From the NCBI GenBank assembly GCA_964589935.1, contig CAZPVD010000016.1, forward strand, positions 9,645-73,644: a stretch of DNA of 64,000 bases. The letters are read 5' to 3'. Shown piece after piece: positions 50,407-61,966 of the stretch (the first letter of the stretch is position 1; each line of letters opens with the position of its first letter). The notes below the pieces were generated by a model. That model had not been told where the DNA came from. It searched no databases and saw nothing but the letters and a program-made list of their open reading frames with translations. The position numbers were made by a program, and so were the translations under genes. The stretch comes from VHCN01 sp964589935. Its GTDB lineage: Bacteria; Verrucomicrobiota; Verrucomicrobiia; Limisphaerales; VHCN01.

Positions 50407-52074
50407 TCATTTTGCCTCCGCCGGTTTCACGCCGATTGCGATAAGTCCGTCCAATTCTGGCGGCACGTAAAGTGGCGCATATATGGCATCGGTGAACACC
50501 TTGCGTAGCGCGGGCATTGTGCTCACTGGCACAGCCTGCTCCGTGTCACCGACCTTCGCGCGCCCAGTGAGGCGCAGCATCAGCACTCGTCCAGGTTGAG
50601 TGCTCGACGGCAGTTTGATTTTGACCTGCGCCTCGGTTTTTTTCTCCGCAACCACGTTCTCTTGGAGCGTCGCGCCGACAAGCCCTTCGCATGTGAGAGT
50701 AATTGGCCCGTCGAAGTTCCGCCGTTCGCACGCAACTTTTAATGTGAAGCTCCCACCGGCGGGCACGTCGGCTTTGTCCGTGTCCACGCTCAACGTGAAC
50801 GCCGGCTGCGGCGCGATCTCGATGCGATACGCCAGTTCCGGCCCGCCGAGCCGGTTGACCTCCTCGACCATGAGCCGATACGTGCCGGCCTCGGTGAACG
50901 TGTTGGTGATCGCCGCCTCCTCGACCGCAGTCGGTTTTGTTGAGGCGAGGCGCGTGCCGTCGGACTTGAACAATTCCATGTAGGCGTCGCACGGCGAGCC
51001 GAGGCTGCGCGTGCGGCTTGCGAACAGCAGCCGCTCGCCCTTTGCGACCGTGAACTCGAACCAGTCGCGGTCGTGCGGCTTGGCGAAACGTCCGTTCACC
51101 GCGGCGGGCAAGTTGATTTTTTGCGCGAGCGTGTTCGTGTCGTTCGGCTCGATCTCGGTGATTTCATTGAAGGCTGTCACGAGCAGGCTGGCGAAGCCGG
51201 TGCCTGTGCCGCGCGGCGACTTCGCATTAAGCCACACGCGGTCGGCGAATGCGCTTTTCGGCGCGGTGAGATAAAGCGGTTTCACGGCGTCGAGTCCCTT
51301 GCCGGCGAGCACAAATGCACCGGCTGAACCCGCCCTTGCCGCGAATGGAAACGGAAAGTTCACGAGCGGAAAATGCCCCACGCGCAGCCGGAAGCGATAT
51401 GCCGCGCCGCCGCGATACTCGATGTCGCGCACCTCGATGAAATACTCGCCGGACACCGGAATCTCCGCGATGAAACGGCTGTCGCGGCCCACCGAAGGAT
51501 CATCGTCACTCCAGCCGAGTTCGCGGCCGCGTGCGTCGAACAGCCGCGCGACCGGATCCAGCGCGGAGCCGAGCCGGCGCGCGACGACCTCGACCGAGAC
51601 GCGGTCGCCCTTCTTCGCGGCGAAGCGATAAAAGTTGCGCGCCAGCTCCTCGCACACGCCGTCCACCGCGACAGGCAGCGTGAGCGGTTGCGCGTTCGCG
51701 ACGGATTTGTTCGTGCTGGCGTCGGCGACCGTCGGCAAGTCATCCACCATGAACGGCAGCAGGCCGGACACGCCATTGGTCGTCACGACGCGCAACGCAC
51801 CGATGCCAACAGGCTGAGACGAGGGCAAGGTGAGTTTGAAGACGGCCTTGTTCGCGTCGGATTTTTCAGCGGCTGGAACCGCTTCCGCCTTCGCGCCGAA
51901 ACTCGTCCACAATTCCGTCGCGGCACTCAAACCTGATCCGAACACGGTGACCTCGGTCGTCCTGCCCGGCACAGCGGCCGACGGCGTGGCGTGTGTCGCC
52001 GACGGGCTTTGCGCGAACGAAACCGCCGCAGCCAGCGCAAACACCAGTGCGGCAATGGAAGATTTGGCGGTCAC
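50407..52074 (-). CDS. Secreted protein with bacterial pre-peptidase C-terminal (PPC) domains
   Basis: At about 555 residues from a GTG at 52074, the protein starts with a signal peptide (IAALVFALAAAVSFA). It contains two PPC-type beta domains: one around KKGDRVSVEVVARRLGSALD with GEYFIEVRDIEYRGGAAYRF, the other around DRDWFEFTVAKGERLLFASR. IPT-like beta sandwiches flank them. PPC domains help secretion or substrate binding in other proteins. No catalytic motif is visible. There is no ATG near the signal sequence; the frame is open far upstream, but those residues do not look like protein. Confidence 0.7.
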   Translation of the reverse strand: MTAKSSIAALVFALAAAVSFAQSPSATHATPSAAVPGRTTEVTVFGSGLSAATELWTSFGAKAEAVPAAEKSDANKAVFKLTLPSSQPVGIGALRVVTTNGVSGLLPFMVDDLPTVADASTNKSVANAQPLTLPVAVDGVCEELARNFYRFAAKKGDRVSVEVVARRLGSALDPVARLFDARGRELGWSDDDPSVGRDSRFIAEIPVSGEYFIEVRDIEYRGGAAYRFRLRVGHFPLVNFPFPFAARAGSAGAFVLAGKGLDAVKPLYLTAPKSAFADRVWLNAKSPRGTGTGFASLLVTAFNEITEIEPNDTNTLAQKINLPAAVNGRFAKPHDRDWFEFTVAKGERLLFASRTRSLGSPCDAYMELFKSDGTRLASTKPTAVEEAAITNTFTEAGTYRLMVEEVNRLGGPELAYRIEIAPQPAFTLSVDTDKADVPAGGSFTLKVACERRNFDGPITLTCEGLVGATLQENVVAEKKTEAQVKIKLPSSTQPGRVLMLRLTGRAKVGDTEQAVPVSTMPALRKVFTDAIYAPLYVPPELDGLIAIGVKPAEAK

Positions 52075-52269
52075 GGGCGAAACATTATTTGTTCGGACTA
52101 TCACCGCGAAGCAGAATTCACCGCATTTGGCAAAAGTCCCACCGGCGAGCTGCCGCCAAAGCGTGACATTCCGGCACGCTGCGCCGCAATTCAGCCGGCG
52201 CTTGGCACAGTAGGCTTTTCCAAGATGGCAATTCCTGTTTAATTTCAGGCAAAACTGGCGTTCCTTGGC

Positions 52270-52285
52270 TGGCACTGCGCTTGCA
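52270..52285 (+). promoter_or_regulatory. Sigma-54-like promoter upstream of clpB
   Basis: The 16 bases from 52270 match TGGCAC-N5-TTGCA, with the GG and GC dinucleotides 12 bp apart as sigma-54 requires. The expected transcription start, about 12 bp past the GC, is at 52296, directly before the clpB ATG at 52297. That would make the transcript nearly leaderless, so the site may be a chance match or the mRNA unusual. Confidence 0.4.
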
Positions 52286-52296
52286 ATGTAAGATGT

Positions 52297-54903
<2,607 letters not shown>

Positions 54904-54921
54904 GCGAAGACAAGTTGTGCC

Positions 54922-56238
54922 TCACGCTTTCGCAGGCGCGGCGGCGTCGAGCGGCTTCGCGCACGGCAAGAAGGCGCACAGCACCGCGGCGACGAGCAAT
55001 CCTGAACCAAGCGCGATGAAGGACGCGCGGATGCTGCCGCCGGTGGTTTGCTTCAGCCAGCCGGCGATGACGTTGCCGTAGTGCCCGCCGAGATTGCCGA
55101 CGGCATTCACCAGCCCGATCACCGCGCCGAGATACGCGTGCGGAATCGTCTCGCCCGCGTTCGCCCAGAACGGCGCGAGGCTGGCGAACGGACCGGGAAT
55201 CGCCAAGCACAGGAGCGCAAACGACAGCCAGAACGAATACGAACTCACCAGCACGCTCGCGATGAGGCACGTGCCGCTCATGGCATACACGAGCGCGACG
55301 TGACCGCGGCGCTCCTGGGTTTTGTCCGAGTGCCACGAGTTGAGCACCATCACGACGGCGGTGACGAGATACGGCACGGCGAAGAGCAGGCCTTTTTGCA
55401 CTTCAGTGAACGTCCTGTCTGGCCGGTCAAAGCTCGATGTCAGGAACGTGTTGCAGCCGTAAGCCGCGCAATTTTGCAGAAAATAAATCAGCATCATCAC
55501 GAACACCGCCGGGTTCACGAACGCCTGCCACATCGGCGCAGGCTTCACCGGCTGGCTCTGCGCGGCCTCGCGCGCCAGCGTCGTTTCGAGATGCTCGCGT
55601 TCGCCGGTTGAAATCCACTTCGCGTCGCGCGGCCGGTCGCTGACGAAGTAAAGCCAGATCGGAAGCCAGATGAACGGAAGCGCGCCCTCGATGACAAGCG
55701 TGGCCTGCCAGTTCGCGAGACCGGTCGAGGCCGCGAGCGACGAACCGTTCCAGCTCTTCAACAGCCACGCGGTGACAGGCGCGGAGCCGGCGACCGCGAG
55801 CGGCATGCAGAGATTGAAGTAGGCGTTCGCGCGCGCGCGCTCGGCGCGCGGGAACCAGCACGCAATCAGCACGAGCGTCGCCGGATACACGCCGCTTTCG
55901 GCCACGCCGAGCATGAAGCGCATCGCCTCGAACTGCTTGAAGGTCTTCACCAGGCCGCAGCCCACGGCGCAGATGCCCCAGAAAACCAGCAGGATGCCGA
56001 CGAGCTTCTTCGCGCTCCAACGGTTCGCGAGGAAGCCGCCGGGGATTTGCAGCAGCACGTATCCGAGGAAGAAGATGCCCGCCGCGTGACCCTTCATTTT
56101 GTCGTCCATGAAGAGGTCCTTCATCATGGTCGAGATCTTCGGGTCCAACGCCAGCGCGATGTTGGTCCGATCAATATACGAAATCGTATACATGATCAGC
56201 GCCACGGGGATGATGCGCAGCCAGCGTTGGTTGGTCAT
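54922..56238 (-). CDS. MFS transporter, anion:cation symporter-like
   Basis: This 438-residue protein has about 12 membrane helices and the features of the ACS family: MYTISYIDRTNIALAL in helix 1, a cytoplasmic loop between helices 2 and 3 (GGFLANRWSAKKLVG), and RFMLGVAESGVYPATLVLIA. Members import hexuronates, tartrate or other carboxylates. No catabolic gene is next to it, so the substrate is unknown. I chose the ATG at 56238 because the hydrophobic N-terminus starts there; the longer frame adds 21 unlikely residues. Confidence 0.87.
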   Translation of the reverse strand: MTNQRWLRIIPVALIMYTISYIDRTNIALALDPKISTMMKDLFMDDKMKGHAAGIFFLGYVLLQIPGGFLANRWSAKKLVGILLVFWGICAVGCGLVKTFKQFEAMRFMLGVAESGVYPATLVLIACWFPRAERARANAYFNLCMPLAVAGSAPVTAWLLKSWNGSSLAASTGLANWQATLVIEGALPFIWLPIWLYFVSDRPRDAKWISTGEREHLETTLAREAAQSQPVKPAPMWQAFVNPAVFVMMLIYFLQNCAAYGCNTFLTSSFDRPDRTFTEVQKGLLFAVPYLVTAVVMVLNSWHSDKTQERRGHVALVYAMSGTCLIASVLVSSYSFWLSFALLCLAIPGPFASLAPFWANAGETIPHAYLGAVIGLVNAVGNLGGHYGNVIAGWLKQTTGGSIRASFIALGSGLLVAAVLCAFLPCAKPLDAAAPAKA

Positions 56239-56310
56239 GCGCGCAGTTTGCGGACGCGTCGGAACGATGGCAAGGCGGCAATCCGAAAATGCCCGTTGCA
56301 CGTTACGACA

Positions 56311-56985
56311 TCACTCCTTGATGACGCCCTTCTTGAGCAACTTCTCCAGCTTCGGCGAAATGACGAACGAGCAGTAAGGATTCCGGTTCTTGTTCAGGTT
56401 GTAGTAATCCTGATGGTAATCCTCCGCCGCGTAAAAGCTCTTCAACGGCGCAATCTCCGTGACGATGGGCGCGCGCCAGTCCGCCTGCGCGCGCTTCTTC
56501 GCGGCCTCGGCGGCGGCCTTCTGCGCGTCATCCGCGTAAAAAATGCACGAGCGATACTGCGGCCCCGCGTCCGCGCCCTGCCGGTTGAGCGTCGTCGGAT
56601 CGTGCGCGGCAAAGAACACATCCAGCACCGTGGCGAGCGGCGCCTTCGCGGGATCGAACTCCACCTGCACCACCTCCGCGTGGCCCGTGTTCTTCTCGCA
56701 CACCTGCTCGTAAGTCGGGTTCGCGACGTGCCCGCCGGAATAGCCGGACACCACCTTCGTCACGCCGGGCAGCCGTTGCAGGATGGCCTCGACGCACCAG
56801 AAGCAGCCGCCGCCCACGACGATCTTTTGCGTCGCGCCGGCGGTTGTGTTGGTGGCGGACGCGGCGGGTTGCGGAGAAGACTCGGTTTGTGGAGCGGGAG
56901 AAGTTTTCACGGGAGGAACGGGTTGATCGCAACCGGCGAACGCGGACGCCAGCGCGGCGAACAGGAATACAACGGACGCTTTCAT
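56311..56985 (-). CDS. msrA: Peptide-methionine (S)-S-oxide reductase, lipoprotein form
   Basis: At 224 residues, the protein begins with a lipoprotein signal (FLFAALASAFAGC). A low-complexity Pro/Ser/Thr linker follows, then the MsrA domain: GGGCFWCVEA with the catalytic cysteine, SGYSGGHVANPTYEQVC, and YHQDYYNLNKNRNPYC with a recycling Cys. It reduces methionine sulfoxide in proteins, here presumably in the periplasm, anchored to a membrane. I chose the ATG at 56985; a GTG at 56994 is possible. The 3' end of an attC-flanked gene lies just upstream. Confidence 0.92.
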   Translation of the reverse strand: MKASVVFLFAALASAFAGCDQPVPPVKTSPAPQTESSPQPAASATNTTAGATQKIVVGGGCFWCVEAILQRLPGVTKVVSGYSGGHVANPTYEQVCEKNTGHAEVVQVEFDPAKAPLATVLDVFFAAHDPTTLNRQGADAGPQYRSCIFYADDAQKAAAEAAKKRAQADWRAPIVTEIAPLKSFYAAEDYHQDYYNLNKNRNPYCSFVISPKLEKLLKKGVIKE

Positions 56986-57055
56986 CGCGGCCACCCTGCC
57001 ACACGCGGATGAATCAGGCCAGTCATGTGTGCGGACAACGTGTCGAGGATCAACA

Positions 57056-57062
57056 GTTAGGC
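57056..57062 (-). other. attC-like core box downstream of a small cassette-like gene
   Basis: The plus strand reads GTTAGGC, so the minus strand reads GCCTAAC, matching the RYYYAAC outer box that begins integron attC sites. It lies 7 nt after the stop of the minus-strand gene at 57070-57510. I could not find the full second half toward msrA, so the site looks incomplete. Confidence 0.45.
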
Positions 57063-57069
57063 GTCTTGC

Positions 57070-57510
57070 TCATTTCTTCAGCAACTCTTTCGGAACAAAA
57101 TCCAAGAGCCGAAACTGATGGACGACAGTGCCAGGGACTGGAACTTCACCCGAAGTGTCCAAGGCGCCGTCACTGAGCGAGAACTTGGACTCGGAAACGG
57201 CGTCGGCAGCAATGGAGAAGTAGAATGTATTGTTGCGCCTCTTTCCAAACGATGGCGTGTCGCTCGTCGCAATGAGTTTCCCACCATGATGGATGGCGAG
57301 ATGGGCAACGTGATACATTGGCGTCGCGACATTGTGGGTAATGGTGAAGTCAATGAGGCCGTCCTTCCCTTTGGCCGCGCTAACCGAGAACTCATCGGGA
57401 TGCTGCCGGACGTAGTCTGGGGTAATCTCGCGCTCGGTCGTGAGGGCAAAAGCTGTCGTGGCAAGCGTTGCCGCAACAATGCAGGTTAAAAGGAGAGATG
57501 TTGTTTTCAT
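57070..57510 (-). CDS. Secreted protein of unknown function in an integron-cassette-like setting
   Basis: The 146-residue protein has a signal peptide (TSLLLTCIVAATLATTAFA) and a beta-rich mature region (FSVSAAKGKDGLIDFTITHN, TFYFSIAADAVSESKFSL). I recognise no family. The ATG at 57510 starts the signal peptide. The DNA is less GC-rich than neighbours. An attC-like palindrome ending in GTTAGGC lies 48 nt upstream of the start, and a GCCTAAC box follows the stop. A single small gene between such boxes is how integron cassettes are organised, so it may be a captured cassette. Confidence 0.7.
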   Translation of the reverse strand: MKTTSLLLTCIVAATLATTAFALTTEREITPDYVRQHPDEFSVSAAKGKDGLIDFTITHNVATPMYHVAHLAIHHGGKLIATSDTPSFGKRRNNTFYFSIAADAVSESKFSLSDGALDTSGEVPVPGTVVHQFRLLDFVPKELLKK

Positions 57511-57558
57511 AATTTGACTAGACGGCGCACTTGGCGGTTTGCTCCCGCATACTCTGCC

Positions 57559-57645
57559 GCCTAACATTGTTATTAGGCCGCACCGCGTGCACGGGATCGT
57601 GCACGGGTGACTTCTGGAAGTGCGGCCTTTATCATGGGGTTACGA
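57559..57645 (-). mobile_element. attC-like integron recombination site
   Basis: Read on the minus strand, the site ends with GTTAGGC (57565-57559), a perfect GTTRRRY box. Inside it, GTGCGGCCT (57583-57575) pairs with AGGCCGCAC (57628-57620). A second inner stem, CGTGCAC/GTGCACG, lies in the loop. The far outer box TCGTAAC (57645-57639) fits RYYYAAC only partly. The layout of outer boxes, inner arms and folded loop over 87 bp is that of attC. I see no gene or other feature in the rest of the 57511-57904 gap. Confidence 0.55.
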
Positions 57646-57904
57646 AACCAGACCTGCGAATTTCTGTGAAGGATTATCATCGGAACAAAAACCTCAAAAT
57701 CCTTCTCGTGCGCGTCCCCTTTGCGCCCCGGCAGTTCTTCGTGCGCATGAACAATGTTCGAGGCGGTTTTCATAACCCACACGCGGCTTGCCACGCCAGC
57801 GCGGCGGTGCTACCGATAGCCCCGCAATCCGCGAGCAGGAACGGCAGAAGTTCTGCCGCGTCCTGTTTCGCACGCAGTCGAACCACAAAACACGAGAACG
57901 CATC

Positions 57905-58738
57905 ATGAAAACTCCCCACCGAATTTCGCTTCTGTTTATCGCAGGCGCGGCCGGCGCGCTGCTGGTCGGCGCCGCCGAGAAAAAAGGCGTCGGCTATCAG
58001 GACACGCCGATCATCCCCGGCACGAAATGGCACGTTCACGACGGCTTGCGCCCGGTGCCGCGCGTCGTCACGCCGGCGGAAACCTTCAGCCACCTCGCCA
58101 AGCCACCATCCGATGCGGAGGTGTTGTTTGACGGCACGGATTTGTCCAAGTGGGAAGGCGGCAAGACCGGCACGCCGGGCTGGAAGGTTGAGAACGGTTA
58201 CATGGAGGTCGTCGGCGGGACCGGCAGCATCCAGACCAAGGGCAGGTTCGACGACTTCCAGTTGCATCTAGAGTTCGCCACGCCCGGCGTCGTCAAGGGC
58301 GACAGCCAGGGCCGCGGCAACAGCGGCGTGCTCATGAACGGCGTTTATGAAGTGCAGGTGCTCGACTCGTTCGAGAACCCGACCTATCCCGATGGCCAGT
58401 GCGCCGCGCTCTACGGCCAGACGCCGCCACTCGTCAACGCCAGCAAGAAGCCCGGTGAATGGCAGAGCTACGACATCATCTGGGAATCGCCGCGCTGGGA
58501 CGCCGACGGCAAGATCGCGAAGAAGGCCGCCGTCACTGTCATCCACAACGGCGTCGTGGTGCATCACCGCCGCGAATACCTCGGCACCACGCCGCATCGC
58601 AACAACGGCAACTACAACAAGCCGCATCCACCGGAGATGTTCATCCAGTTGCAGGACCACGGCAACCCGATGCGCTTCCGCAACATCTGGCTGCGCAAAC
58701 TCGGCGAATACGACGACGGCACGCCGCCGGCGCAGTAA
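57905..58738 (+). CDS. DUF1080 family secreted protein (3-keto-disaccharide hydrolase domain)
   Basis: The 277-residue protein has a signal peptide (LLFIAGAAGALLVGAAE). A leader follows (PGTKWHVHDGLRPVPRVVTP), then a DUF1080 jelly roll: VLFDGTDLSKWEGGKTGTPG, QGRGNSGVLMNGVYEVQVLD and the final MRFRNIWLRKL. It is the second DUF1080 protein in the window and differs clearly from the one at 32029-32739. I chose the ATG at 57905 because it begins the signal. A strong terminator follows its stop. Carbohydrate degradation in the periplasm is the likely theme. Confidence 0.88.
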   Translation: MKTPHRISLLFIAGAAGALLVGAAEKKGVGYQDTPIIPGTKWHVHDGLRPVPRVVTPAETFSHLAKPPSDAEVLFDGTDLSKWEGGKTGTPGWKVENGYMEVVGGTGSIQTKGRFDDFQLHLEFATPGVVKGDSQGRGNSGVLMNGVYEVQVLDSFENPTYPDGQCAALYGQTPPLVNASKKPGEWQSYDIIWESPRWDADGKIAKKAAVTVIHNGVVVHHRREYLGTTPHRNNGNYNKPHPPEMFIQLQDHGNPMRFRNIWLRKLGEYDDGTPPAQ

Positions 58739-58769
58739 GCCGAACGGATAAATCCAACAAATGCGAAAG

Positions 58770-58797
58770 GCGCGGGCTGAACGGCCCGCGCTTTTTT
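58770..58797 (+). terminator. Rho-independent terminator after the DUF1080 gene
   Basis: An 8-bp perfect GC stem, GCGCGGGC (58770-58777) with GCCCGCGC (58784-58791), has a 6-nt loop and is followed by six T. It lies 32 nt after the DUF1080 stop. The facing aroG-type gene ends at 58838 and may also use it, although on that strand the T-run is weak. Confidence 0.88.
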
Positions 58798-58837
58798 GTT
58801 TCCTTTCAGAGATTTCTTACGCCGTCTCCTACGAAAA

Positions 58838-59926
58838 TCATGCCGCGGTCGTCGCTGGTTCTGCTGCGCGATTCGTGGCGTTCGCGAGTGCTTCCGCGCC
58901 GATGAGCAGCATCCGCTCGGTGGTTTCCCAGTTGATGCAGGAGTCGGTGATGGACTGGCCGTATTTCAGCTCCTTCACCGGGCGCGGGAAGGGCTGGCTG
59001 CCGGCTTCGATGAAGCTCTCCACCATCGCGCCGATGAGCGCGGGGGTGCCCTTGACCTTTTGCTCAATGAGGCTCTGCCAGACGACTTCCTGCCGCTCGT
59101 GTTTCTTGCCGGAGTTGGCGTGGCTGCAATCCACCATGAGCGCGGCGGGCAGGCCGGCGGCTTGCAATTTTGTGGCCGCGTCGCAGATGGCTTCGTCGTG
59201 GAAGTTCGTGTGGCCGCGTCCGCCGCGCAGCACGACGTGGCCCCACGGGTTGCCGCGGGAATTGACGATGGCCGTCGCGCCGTCGTTGTCCACGCCGAGG
59301 AAGCTGTGCGCATGACGCGCGCTGGTCATGGCGTCAATCGCAACCTGGAGGCTGCCGTCCGTGCTGTTTTTGAAGCCGACGGGCATGGAGAGGCCGCTGG
59401 CCATCTCGCGGTGCGTCTGACTCTCGGTGGTGCGCGCGCCGATGGCGGCCCAGCTCACGAGGTCGGCGGTGTATTGCGGCACGATCGGGTCAAGGAATTC
59501 GCTGGCCGCGGGCATGCCGAGTTCGTTCACGGCGAGGAGAATTTTTCGCGCGAGCTTGAGGCCGGCCTCGACATCGTTGGAGCCGTCGAGGTGCGGGTCG
59601 TTGATGAGGCCCTTCCAGCCGAGGGTGGTGCGGGGCTTCTCGAAATAAACGCGCATGAGGACGAACATCTGCCGCTCGACCTGCCGCTTCACGCGCTGGA
59701 GGCGGCGCGCGTAATCGAGCGTGGCGTCCGTGTCATGCACCGAGCACGGCCCGACGACGACGAGCAGGCGCGGGTCGGTGCCGGCGAGGATGCGCTTCAC
59801 GGTCTCGCGGCCCTCGACCACGGTGCGGTTGGCCGACTCGGTCATCGGGAAGAGCTCCTTCACCTGCGCCGGCGAGGGCAGGCGGCGGATACTCTCAATG
59901 TTCAGGTTGTTCGTCGGAAGCAACAT
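58838..59926 (-). CDS. 3-deoxy-7-phosphoheptulonate (DAHP) synthase, class I
   Basis: This 362-residue enzyme joins phosphoenolpyruvate and erythrose-4-phosphate in the first step of aromatic amino acid synthesis. Typical motifs are VVVGPCSVHDTDATLDYA, MRVYFEKPRTTLGWKGLIND, and GGRGHTNFHD, with metal ligands in VDCSHANSGKKHE. It belongs to the AroG/AroF/AroH type; which feedback class applies cannot be read. It stands alone, convergent with the DUF1080 gene. Confidence 0.93.
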   Translation of the reverse strand: MLLPTNNLNIESIRRLPSPAQVKELFPMTESANRTVVEGRETVKRILAGTDPRLLVVVGPCSVHDTDATLDYARRLQRVKRQVERQMFVLMRVYFEKPRTTLGWKGLINDPHLDGSNDVEAGLKLARKILLAVNELGMPAASEFLDPIVPQYTADLVSWAAIGARTTESQTHREMASGLSMPVGFKNSTDGSLQVAIDAMTSARHAHSFLGVDNDGATAIVNSRGNPWGHVVLRGGRGHTNFHDEAICDAATKLQAAGLPAALMVDCSHANSGKKHERQEVVWQSLIEQKVKGTPALIGAMVESFIEAGSQPFPRPVKELKYGQSITDSCINWETTERMLLIGAEALANATNRAAEPATTAA

Positions 59927-60046
59927 CGTCCGGCTAACTTAGCCAGTCCCGCGGCGGCGAAGCAAGCGCGCGGCGAGGAATGTGAAGTGTTCCGACACAA
60001 ATTGAAACTTGCCGCGCGGTTCCGGCCCGCTACCTTCGCGGCCAGC

Positions 60047-61912
60047 ATGACCCCGATTCACACCTTGCCCCGCCGTCGTTTTGTGAACTCCGCCGCCGCC
60101 GCGCTTTTGTTCGCGCTGCTTTCGCCCGCCGCCTTCGCGCAGAAACAACCGGTCGAAAAATCCGACAAAGCTCCGCCGTCCGCGCCCGCGACAAACGCAC
60201 CGCCCGCGAAATCCACCGATCCCGTCGCGCGCATCCGCGACGAGGGGCTGAATCATTCGCAGGTGATGCAGACGCTCAGTTACCTCAGCGACGTGATCGG
60301 GCCGCGCCTCACGGCGTCGCCGCAGCTCAAGCGCGCGAACGAGTGGACACGCAACAAGCTCGAATCATGGGGCCTCTCGAATGCGCACCTCGAATCATGG
60401 GGGCCGTTCGGCCGTGGCTGGTCGCTGAAGCGCTTCAGCGCGCAGATCATCGAGCCGCAGGCCATCCCGCTCATCGCGTTTCCGAAGGCGTGGTCGCCCG
60501 GCTTGCCGGAGCCGCTCAACGCGGAAGTCGTGTGGCTCGACGCGAAGACCGAGACCGATCTCGACAAATACAAAGGCAAACTCAGCGGAGCAATCGTGCT
60601 CGCCGGCCCGCCGGTCGAGTTGCTCGCGCACTGGACGCCGCAGGCCGCGCGCATGAACGAGACGAATTTGCTCGCGCTCGCCAACGCGCCAACACCGGGG
60701 ACGAATGCGTTTCCCGGCGTCCCCTCGCCGACGATTCCGAGTCAACAAACGCCGGAGCAGCGCGCCGCTGCTGCTGCTTCTGCGGCGCTTGCCGCGCGGC
60801 GTCTGCCATTCGCGACGAAGGAAGGCGCGGCTTTGATCGTGGATGCGAGCCGCATGGGCGACGGCGGCACGATGTTCCTCGCGTCGGCCTCGGTGCCAAA
60901 CACGAACGCGAGCGGGCCGGGCGCGGCGATTGTCCGTTCGCAGCCGTGGGCGACGAACACACCGGCCATTCCGCCGCAGATGGTTCTCGCCGCCGAGCAT
61001 TACAACCGCCTCGTGCGCCTCATCCAGGCGGGCGAAAAGGTGAAGATGTCCGTCGAGTTGCAGGTGCAGTTCCACAACGACGACCTCATGGCCTACAACA
61101 CCATCGCGGAAATTCCCGGCACAGATTTGAAGGACGAGATCGTGATGCTCGGCGCGCACATGGACTCGTGGCATTCGGGCACGGGCGCGACCGACAACGG
61201 CTGCGGCGTCGCGGTGTGCATGGAGGTGATGCGCATTTTGCAGGCGTGTGAACTCAAACCGCGCCGCACCATCCGCGTCGGCCTGTGGACGGGCGAGGAG
61301 CAGGGGTTGCTCGGTTCGAAGGCGTATGTGCGCGACCACTTCGGCACGCTCAACACCATTACGATCACGAACACAACCGACAGCGCGAAGGCTGGGAAAA
61401 AGTCCGCGGAAAATGCGGGCAGTTCTGACTCGAAGGAGAAAGAGGCGAAGTCGGAACCAAAATCCGAAGGTAAGGGAAAGGCTTTCACGCCGCCGACGCG
61501 AAGCGTGCAAAAGCTCACGACCAAGCCGGATTACGACAGGTTCGCCGGCTACTTCAACCTCGACAACGGCAGCGGAAAAATCCGCGGCGTTTACATGCAG
61601 GGCAACGACGCGGTGCGTCCGATTTTCCGCAAGTGGCTCGCGCCGTTCAAGGACCTCGGCGCGGACACGCTCACGCCGAACCTCACCGGCGGCACGGATC
61701 ACCTGAACTTCGATGCCATCGGGCTGCCGGGCTTCCAGTTCATTCAGGACGATATCGAGTATTTCTCGCGCACGCACCACTCGAACATGGACGTGTTCGA
61801 CCGCGCGCAGGCGGACGACCTGAAGCAGGCGTCGGTCATCATGGCGACGTTCGTCTATAACGCCGCGATGCGCGACGAGAAGCTGCCGCGCAAGCCCGCG
61901 CCGCCGCGCTGA
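60047..61912 (+). CDS. Secreted M28-family zinc aminopeptidase with PA domain
   Basis: The 621-residue protein has a signal peptide preceded by twin arginines (LPRRRFVNSAAAALLFALLS), so Tat export is possible. A PA-type insert lies near residues 150-330. The M28 core shows zinc ligands in GAHMDSWHSG and TDNGCG, the catalytic pair in WTGEEQG, and later YFNLDNGSGK and THHSNMDV. A Lys/Ser/Glu-rich insert (about residues 450-485) interrupts the catalytic domain. I chose the ATG at 60047, which begins the signal; the long upstream frame overlaps the DAHP synthase gene and is not coding. Confidence 0.88.
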   Translation: MTPIHTLPRRRFVNSAAAALLFALLSPAAFAQKQPVEKSDKAPPSAPATNAPPAKSTDPVARIRDEGLNHSQVMQTLSYLSDVIGPRLTASPQLKRANEWTRNKLESWGLSNAHLESWGPFGRGWSLKRFSAQIIEPQAIPLIAFPKAWSPGLPEPLNAEVVWLDAKTETDLDKYKGKLSGAIVLAGPPVELLAHWTPQAARMNETNLLALANAPTPGTNAFPGVPSPTIPSQQTPEQRAAAAASAALAARRLPFATKEGAALIVDASRMGDGGTMFLASASVPNTNASGPGAAIVRSQPWATNTPAIPPQMVLAAEHYNRLVRLIQAGEKVKMSVELQVQFHNDDLMAYNTIAEIPGTDLKDEIVMLGAHMDSWHSGTGATDNGCGVAVCMEVMRILQACELKPRRTIRVGLWTGEEQGLLGSKAYVRDHFGTLNTITITNTTDSAKAGKKSAENAGSSDSKEKEAKSEPKSEGKGKAFTPPTRSVQKLTTKPDYDRFAGYFNLDNGSGKIRGVYMQGNDAVRPIFRKWLAPFKDLGADTLTPNLTGGTDHLNFDAIGLPGFQFIQDDIEYFSRTHHSNMDVFDRAQADDLKQASVIMATFVYNAAMRDEKLPRKPAPPR

Positions 61913-61966
61913 AATGCCTGATTCGTCCGGCTTTTTCCTGATGGACGGAGGCCGGCGCGTCCGGCA

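Noticed and set aside
58796..60046. Very long plus-strand reading frame upstream of the M28 peptidase
   Set aside because: It lies opposite the DAHP synthase gene and has no protein-like features; the peptidase signal sequence starts cleanly at 60047.
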